DNA from: Homalodisca vitripennis
Taxonomy: Eukaryota > Arthropoda > Insecta > Hemiptera > Cicadellidae
Assembly (NCBI RefSeq): GCF_021130785.1
Contig: NW_025776857.1
Coordinates: 1-64,000, forward strand
DNA length: 64,000 bases
Reading direction: 5' to 3'
Shown: positions 58,774 through 64,000 of the stretch, in pieces
Layout: the number at the start of each line of letters is the position of its first letter
Numbering within the stretch: position 1 is the first letter of the stretch
Notes under the pieces: model-generated
The model's database searches: none
The model's input: only the letters and a program-made list of their open reading frames with translations
Told to the model about the DNA's origin: nothing
Translations under genes and position numbers: made by a program

Positions 58774-59461
58774 TCAAGTAGATTTGCCAGACCACTGAGC
58801 AGCATTTATATTAGAAAATTTATTCAAATATTTACCATTTTTAGGCTTCAAAGTTAGATTAATAGTTAAAAATCCGTAGTCTTCCTTCCAAATTTTATCA
58901 CACAGCTCATTAAATTGGTTTAAAACTCATATCAGATCCCACATAATTGTTATAAATCTTTCTCGAATAGTGATCATCTTGCTTAAAAATACACAACATA
59001 TTCAGATTATTTCTTATAACTTGTTTATCAACCTTTGAAAAGCATTGGGAAAGATAGATACAAGATATGTTTTTGTGACGAGACATTACGAAATATTCCT
59101 TAATAACGTCCTGATTTTCCAAAATACAATCATCAAAAACGATTAACGAATTGGGTTTACACTCGCTTAATGGAACTATGTCCTCAGAGGCATTATAAAA
59201 ATGTGATACCTTTTTGCTTAAGTTTTTCTCAATATTTTCAAATCTCTCTTGCAATTTTTTATAAGCGTCTTGTTCTAAAGATTTACTAAAAACATACAAA
59301 TTGGAATAAGGAATCAACCTATTGTAGATAAAATTCAATAATAAAGTTGTTTTTCCACATCCACTTGAACCAACAATTAACAATCTGATTGGTTGATCTT
59401 TCTTATTTTCTTCAAACGTTTGAAGTTTTATCTGATCTTTTTGCTTTAAAAATTTCTCCAT
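58774..59461 (-). pseudogene. packaging ATPase (FtsK/HerA-A32 type), frameshifted near the C-terminus
   Basis: The first 183 codons (to 58910) carry Walker A GSSGCGKT (31-38), Walker B LIVFDD (106-111), the CIYLSQ sensor-like block (134-139) and an RNNLN arginine block (150-154). This is the pattern of A32-like genome-packaging ATPases of Polintons and NCLDVs, which pump DNA into capsids. The frame then stops. The remaining 48 codons expected for the family lie in the frame one base over (58774-58920) and begin exactly where the first frame ends. One extra A in a short A run accounts for the break. The start lies in CTATTTAAATGG. It is either a recent pseudogene or an assembly indel. Confidence 0.8.
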
Positions 59462-59501
59462 TTAAATAGAAGATTTTCATCTTGAAGCAACGCTTGCGAA
59501 A

Positions 59502-60236
59502 ATGAAGCTGTTCAAGTTGACTTCAGAAAGCTCTAAATTAGTTTTAAACTTGGAACATCCTATACACTTAGAGGAAGAATCAAATTATTTTATCGGTTTA
59601 AGCGGTTTTTATTCTGACAATTTTGTAATAAATATTAGTGAAAGTTCTCCTTATTGTATAGGATTTAGTGAGAAGAACATAACAAAATATTATGGTTTAA
59701 ACAAAGGATATTATACTTTCGATCAAATAAAAAATTCCCTTAAAAATTATCTGAAAACATTCAAACAATCAGATAAATCTTTAAACTTTGACGAAAACAA
59801 GTTTGAAATGCAAAAAAATTATCTCTCTAATAAAATTCAAATAAAATCACCAGTAAGAATAATGTTTTCAGCAATTATTGTAGATTTGTTAGGGTTTGTT
59901 CAAGAAACTATTGAGCCAAATCAGGTATATTTAGGAAATAAAACACCAAAATTTAGACCTTTCGATGTAATTGAAGTGCACTGCAATCTCGTTGAACCTA
60001 GTTTTGAAAATCATACCGAACATTTACACAAAGAATCTGAAATTTTGTACACTTTTTTCCCAAATGTTGCTTATGGATCAAAAATCAGTGAAAAACCGAA
60101 TGAAATCGATTATATTCCAATTAGAAAAAATATTAAAAGAATTCAAAAAATCGTTCTGACTATTCAAGACTCTGAGGGAAATTTAATAAATAATGAGAGT
60201 AAAACAACAATATATTTAAGATTGTCGAAAGAATGA
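59502..60236 (+). CDS. penton-like minor capsid protein
   Basis: 244 residues, a single-jelly-roll type. The N-terminal LTSESSKLVLNLEHPIHLE and FIGLSGFYSDNF, the central FRPFDVIEVHCNLVEPSF and the C-terminal IQKIVLTIQDSEGNLIN (the I-x-x-I...D-x-x-G-x-x-I block) match the order seen in Polinton/adintovirus minor capsid (penton) proteins, which fill the fivefold vertices. It is complete. It is divergent from the ATPase with 40 bp between the starts. Unlike most genes of the element, its ATG context (TTGCGAAAATG) lacks TAAATG. Confidence 0.65.
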   Translation: MKLFKLTSESSKLVLNLEHPIHLEEESNYFIGLSGFYSDNFVINISESSPYCIGFSEKNITKYYGLNKGYYTFDQIKNSLKNYLKTFKQSDKSLNFDENKFEMQKNYLSNKIQIKSPVRIMFSAIIVDLLGFVQETIEPNQVYLGNKTPKFRPFDVIEVHCNLVEPSFENHTEHLHKESEILYTFFPNVAYGSKISEKPNEIDYIPIRKNIKRIQKIVLTIQDSEGNLINNESKTTIYLRLSKE

Positions 60237-60667
60237 TGAATCAAGGGGGGAACGAATCGTTCTTACCTTCAAACTTTCAAAACGAGTTGATAATGATGAT
60301 AAATACCAATACTTTTTTCTAAAAGATAAGGTAGCCCTCGAGGGCCACCTCACAAATATTCACAAAAAATACGAATAAAGACAATGTTAAAGAAAAATAC
60401 AAAAAGCTTTGAAAACATAGATTCTGACAAGGGCGTCGATTCGACGCTCTTACAAAAATTTTAGAATATGAAAACACGAGACAAGCAATAATATTAAAGG
60501 TTGATGATGATAAATCAATGTTTAAAGACATAAATCAAGGGGGTCTATTGAATAGACTACCTTTAAACTTTCAAAATAACACTGTTTTCGTTAATGAATC
60601 TGGACTTTATACTCAAAATAAAAAATTGCTTGTTAAATTTTTTCTATCTAAATGGAGTCAGTTGTAG
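60237..60667 (+). pseudogene. decayed BRO N-terminal copies with hairpins
   Basis: An open stretch at 60428-60667 reads KILEYENTRQ and then NFQNNTVFVNESGLY, closely matching residues of the intact BRO protein downstream, before ending in unrelated sequence. Further left, LPSNFQN-like and DDK-like fragments at 60245-60350 are still older copies. The 86-nt segment at 60533-60618 is nearly identical in part to 60846-60931. Four of the five hairpins described in the findings are here. These are partial tandem duplications of a Bro-N exon-like segment. Confidence 0.7.
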
Positions 60668-61488
60668 ACCTACTCAATAATCAACTTATATTCAATAACA
60701 AACATATCTTTACGATTGTTGACGAAAACAATGTGATCTGGTTTAAGGCTAAAGACGTAGCAAAAATTCTAGAATATGAAAATACTATGCAAACGATCAG
60801 AATAAACGTTGACGAAGATGATAAAAACTTCTATTTTAATCTAAATATAAGGGGGGCTATAAATAGCTTACCTTCAAACTTCCAAAATAACACTGTTTTC
60901 GTTAATGAATCTGGACTTTATTCTTTAATTTTGAGATCGCATAAACCAGAAGCGAAATTGTTTAAAAATTGGGTTACGAAAGAAGTATTACCTTCCATTA
61001 GAAAATATGGTGAGTACAAACTCAAAAACGAAAATAAGCAGTTAAAAGATGAAATAAAACAGTTACAAATTAAAGATGAAATGAAATCATTGAAAATAGA
61101 GAATCAAGAATTGCGAATGGAGTTAATGAAACCAGATCTTGTTTGTAAAGATTTTGATAAGAAAAAACACCATGTTTTTGTGTTAATTAAGAAGAATCAC
61201 ATGTGGGAATGGCCTTATTACATTATCAGAGCTCAGAAACGAGAAATACCAAACCGATTAAAACATCTAAAAATAAATTATCCTGAATTAGAGATTTTGT
61301 TCATTGATGACGAACCAAATTCTATCAATCTCTACAACCAAATGAAACAATCTTTGAATATTTTATACAACGGAAATCATTTTACTACAAATATGGCAGA
61401 ATCTCGACTGATTTATAGAATATCTAAATTACACGATGAAAATATTAAACATTCGAATTATGATAGTTTGTTTGTAAATGTCTTTTAA
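60652..61488 (+). CDS. BRO-family protein (Bro-N plus DUF3627-like C-terminus)
   Basis: 278 residues. The Bro-N domain (about 15-125) contains VIWFKAKDVAKILEYENT and TVFVNESGLYSLILRSHKPE followed by FKNWVTKEVLPSIRKYG, the standard signature. A charged coiled coil follows (about 125-165). The C-terminal part (HVFVLIKKN...YYIIRAQKREIPNRL...) resembles the DUF3627 domain of BRO proteins from insect DNA viruses. The family binds DNA, and its roles include regulation of host or viral chromatin. The start lies in TTTTTTCTATCTAAATGG, a good copy of the element's start motif on the plus strand. Residues around 66-76 are encoded by the in-frame hairpin at 60849-60874. The 3' end overlaps the opposite-strand zinc-finger gene. 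Confidence 0.85.
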   Translation: MESVVDLLNNQLIFNNKHIFTIVDENNVIWFKAKDVAKILEYENTMQTIRINVDEDDKNFYFNLNIRGAINSLPSNFQNNTVFVNESGLYSLILRSHKPEAKLFKNWVTKEVLPSIRKYGEYKLKNENKQLKDEIKQLQIKDEMKSLKIENQELRMELMKPDLVCKDFDKKKHHVFVLIKKNHMWEWPYYIIRAQKREIPNRLKHLKINYPELEILFIDDEPNSINLYNQMKQSLNILYNGNHFTTNMAESRLIYRISKLHDENIKHSNYDSLFVNVF

Positions 61489-61817
61489 GACTATAGAAAT
61501 GTTGAATTTCTCGTCCGCATACGCAATGAACTGGTCTAGCAAAGATTTGTTTAATACATTCTTTACAATATGCTTGTTTTTTATCTTTACTATAATGCCA
61601 ATTGTTAAATTCAGAAATATTCTTAACTATTTTTACAGCGTGTGCATTCTTTCTCTTCCAAGAATAATTTTTCCATTTTATCATATAATTCTTTTCTATA
61701 TTTCTTATTACAATCTTTACAATAATAGTATAATCCATCTTTGGTATTCTTATTTTTAGAAAATTCTTCAAAAAGTCTAAATTCTTGACATATTGTACAT
61801 TTCTTTTGAGACTCCAT
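61445..61817 (-). pseudogene. zinc-finger protein broken by a +1 frameshift
   Basis: The first frame (61623-61817, 64 residues) begins MESQKKCTICQEF and contains a C-x2-C...KDGLYYYCKDC finger. It then starts a second C-x2-C and stops. The frame one base over continues to 61445 with the matching second finger (KDKKQAYCKECIK) and a third C-x-C...H...H finger (CVCGREI...LKRHLQTNYH). The shift coincides with an A5 run at about 61633. The start lies in CTATATAAATGG preceded by AATTTTTT. The tandem C-x2-C/KDG/CKxC fingers occur in viral and phage proteins of uncertain role. It overlaps the BRO gene tail to tail by 44 nt. Confidence 0.65.
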
Positions 61818-61882
61818 TTATATAGAAAAAATTATAGCTTTGACTTTCTCAATTCATATTCGTAAACACTTCCGTTTATTTC

Positions 61883-64000
61883 TCAATTTTCAAAGTTTCC
61901 AAGTTTATTTAATTCGTCTAATATATCAGATTTTGCTTCATTTTTATAGCCATAAGGTACTGTATCGATCTTATTTTCTAGAACGATTCTCTTATCATCT
62001 TTAGCGTTCAGTGCCAGCTTGTTTATGGTAACTGTGTACAATTCATGTTTATAGCTTTTTATTACAGTCATCTCCCTAAATTCTTCTTTATCTTCGAACA
62101 AACATCTCTTCAAGTTTTCGATATTTATTGTTTTATTTACAACGCTTCTCTTAATTCCTTTACACCTAACTGGATTTTTGTCTAGATATTTGTACGAGTA
62201 CATCTTTGATCTTAAACCACAAAATTCTTCTAATATCTCGCTATTTAGTTCGTCTTTGAATTTCCCTATTACCTTCTTATTTTTAGTAGTGAAACATTCA
62301 TGATCTTTTGGATAATCGCTCGTATCAAAGTCATCTATATTTTCTTTAATAATTTTAAAAGGATCTCGTTTCAATTCTAGGAAATAACTGTCTGTATCCA
62401 TGTAACACAGATTCAAATCTGGATCAAACTTCTTTAATTTGTTGTAATAAAACTCGTACATTAGCAATTTTGAGAGGTCGAGAACTGAAAATCCTATGTA
62501 AATCGGTTTGTTAAATTTAACCTTTTGTTTGTACATGTGACTCGCTATACAGTTGTCGTCAAAGATATTGAAACATTTGAAATTCGTTTTCTTAGCTTGT
62601 TTCATTGAAAATTCTTCGTTTCCTAGTCTAATATCACATCTATTTCTTACATTTTCCATCGATTTTCCAAAAACCGAGTTGTTCATAAGCTTATAAAAGT
62701 CCTTCTCAAAGTCGCTTGTAGCTTTGGTTCTCATACTAGTATTAAAATCGATATATTCTTTCATGAAAGGTTTCTGATCAAACGCAATAACCCTATTCAC
62801 ATGTTTTAAAATCATACCTTGTTCCAAATAGAACTTCAAATTTCTCGAATGAACAACATATTCTGTTTTGTTTAAAAGAGTTGTGCAAAGTTTGTTTTTA
62901 AAATGTTCTGGAGCAAGAGGTAAATCCTTGTGATGTTCGTGTAAATTCGTTGGATATCCAAGATCAACTTCTAAAATATATCCATAATCTTCGTCGCCAG
63001 TGAGTTCCAAAATTGTTTCTTTCCATTCTGCAGTTGTGTAAGTTTTTGGATCCATCCACTTGATTTCGTTATATGGTAAATTTTGCATTAGGCCATACCC
63101 ATAAAGGTTGTTTGCATCGACGTACAACAGATAGTTTTCAGGTTTTGTCTTATCAAAATCTTTCAAATATTTGTTATTTGCTTTAACATATCGTTTAATA
63201 CATTGAGAAATGCCTCCGCGAATACCTTTTTCGATCATCAAATACATATTATAATCACTAATTAATTGTAATTCTATATTCGTTAATTTTAACATAGCAT
63301 CCCATGCAAGACTGGGAGCTGTTAGATAGTGTGCCGGATCGAGTTTATAGCAATTTAGGCAAATGTTTCTGAAATTTTCGAATATATCGGCAAGCAATAA
63401 AACATCTTGGATGTTATAGAGATCAGAGTAATTTCCTAGATTTTTCTCTTTTAATTTATTCCAAACAGCTAAATAATGTTGAAAATCTTTCTCAGATATG
63501 CTCTCATCTGTCAAAAGTGAATAGAAATCTTGAATTCTCAATTCTTCTGTGTAATCAAGTTTTTCAATACTATCGATAAATTCATAGGGAAATATTCCTT
63601 TTCCAGATAGAATTTTAAAAATCTCGTCTTCGTCATTTGGTTGTCTATCTAGAATTGCGTTCAGACCATCTTGTATAAAATGATTTGAATGCTTGAAATC
63701 ATCTCTCTTTAGATTTTTAGCTAACTTTTCAATAGACGATGCCATAAATCTGAACGTGTCTACGAAAGAAAACTTGATGAACTTTCTTGGTTTATCATCT
63801 TCAAACTCATACCCATATCCTGAATTTACTGAATAATTTATATATTTCTCATCGGTGTTTGCAATCAAATCAACATTACCATACTGTTTTGCCAACTCTT
63901 TTACGTACAAATGAGTATCATAACATGACATATTGTGACAGAAAACTGGAATATTCTGAGGAAATTTGAGATTCAAGTTACAAGATAAATGAGCTGAACC
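61883..64000 (-). CDS. protein-primed DNA polymerase B, partial (5' end outside window)
   Basis: The frame is open to the window edge, so the N-terminal part (ExoI and beyond) is missing here. Counting from 63976, it shows ExoII HNMSCYD (14-20), ExoIII YNIQD (187-191), motif A DANNLYG (287-293), motif B KLMNNSVFG (429-437), motif C YMDTDS (525-530) and the KMY block (591-593). This is family B2, protein-primed, as in Polintons, adintoviruses and adenoviruses. It replicates linear DNA using a terminal protein. No stop or shift is present over 700 codons, so selection was recent. It is the element's replication gene. Confidence 0.92.
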   Translation of the reverse strand, partial: GSAHLSCNLNLKFPQNIPVFCHNMSCYDTHLYVKELAKQYGNVDLIANTDEKYINYSVNSGYGYEFEDDKPRKFIKFSFVDTFRFMASSIEKLAKNLKRDDFKHSNHFIQDGLNAILDRQPNDEDEIFKILSGKGIFPYEFIDSIEKLDYTEELRIQDFYSLLTDESISEKDFQHYLAVWNKLKEKNLGNYSDLYNIQDVLLLADIFENFRNICLNCYKLDPAHYLTAPSLAWDAMLKLTNIELQLISDYNMYLMIEKGIRGGISQCIKRYVKANNKYLKDFDKTKPENYLLYVDANNLYGYGLMQNLPYNEIKWMDPKTYTTAEWKETILELTGDEDYGYILEVDLGYPTNLHEHHKDLPLAPEHFKNKLCTTLLNKTEYVVHSRNLKFYLEQGMILKHVNRVIAFDQKPFMKEYIDFNTSMRTKATSDFEKDFYKLMNNSVFGKSMENVRNRCDIRLGNEEFSMKQAKKTNFKCFNIFDDNCIASHMYKQKVKFNKPIYIGFSVLDLSKLLMYEFYYNKLKKFDPDLNLCYMDTDSYFLELKRDPFKIIKENIDDFDTSDYPKDHECFTTKNKKVIGKFKDELNSEILEEFCGLRSKMYSYKYLDKNPVRCKGIKRSVVNKTINIENLKRCLFEDKEEFREMTVIKSYKHELYTVTINKLALNAKDDKRIVLENKIDTVPYGYKNEAKSDILDELNKLGNFEN

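Larger units (their letters stand above)
52803..64000. mobile_element. integrated Polinton/adintovirus-like virus element (right end outside window)
   Basis: At least 11.2 kb. The module set PolB, A32-type ATPase, adenain-like protease, double-jelly-roll capsid candidate and penton is the hallmark of Polinton-like viruses. The PLA2 virion protein and BRO are typical of invertebrate adintovirus-like members. There are no introns and genes are tightly packed. No integrase or terminal repeat is visible. The missing right part must hold the PolB N-terminus and may hold integrase. Integration in a host chromosome is inferred from the adjoining host-type LINE and repeats. Confidence 0.8.

Noticed and set aside
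58908..58930. TTTAAAC in the ATPase break, like the coronavirus -1 slippery heptamer
   Set aside because: The heptamer is in the wrong phase relative to the reading frame, and the continuation needs a +1 shift, not -1.
1..64000. CRISPR arrays or bacterial operons
   Set aside because: No regularly spaced repeat-spacer structure is present, and the content is that of an animal genome.

Overview
The window is AT-rich, repeat-crowded, animal-type DNA, most likely from an arthropod. It carries several non-LTR retrotransposon families, a Helitron with its characteristic ends, a GIY-YIG (Penelope-like) retroelement remnant, long TA, CA and CT microsatellites, and tRNA-like sequences with internal Pol III boxes. 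I recognise no host protein-coding gene with intron-exon structure. Bases 1 to about 45000 read as intergenic or intronic DNA with scattered decayed mobile elements.

Layout: a 5'-truncated LINE lies at about 1165-2705. Two Helitron-derived segments lie at 8080-8747. A roughly 100-bp minisatellite is at 10553-10850. Long inverted arms at 16755-18195 enclose a LINE remnant. A degenerate Helitron with PIF1-type helicase remnants spans 19477-22522 and contains an extraordinary G-rich block at 21110-21530. A tRNA-like gene is at 24315-24385, with a decayed relative near 45145-45215. A Penelope-like remnant lies at 31690-32057 and LINE tails lie at 33240-33896 and 38290-38830. A compact 121-nt hairpin is at 45420-45540. 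From about 46200 to 52397 there is a larger LINE whose first ORF combines a Ulp1-type (C48) cysteine protease fold with an SGNH hydrolase. It is interrupted by a second LINE in the opposite orientation.

From about 52800 to the right edge the window enters an integrated virus-like element of the Polinton/Maverick-adintovirus type, and its right end is outside the window. Reading left to right it carries a split zinc-ribbon/VLTF3-like ORF, a small plus-strand ORF, a double-jelly-roll-like major capsid candidate, a repeat protein, a 47-residue zinc ribbon, a coiled-coil fibre-like protein, an adenovirus-type protease, a basic pX-like protein, a DUF8207/phospholipase-A2 virion protein, a packaging ATPase, a penton-like minor capsid protein, decayed and intact BRO proteins, a frameshifted zinc-finger protein, and a protein-primed DNA polymerase B running off the edge. 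Together these form the replication (PolB), packaging (ATPase), maturation (protease) and capsid (MCP, penton, PLA2 protein, fibre) modules. No integrase is visible.

The most unusual signals are in this element. A conserved start-proximal motif, in substance AAATTTT-n-CT-n-TAAATGG, sits at most gene starts on both strands and resembles poxvirus-type late promoters. A family of five short hairpins lies in and beside the BRO copies; their arms differ in sequence but remain complementary. Three element genes (ATPase, zinc finger, VLTF3-like) are each broken by a shift of the same sign, so this copy is either beginning to decay or carries assembly indels.
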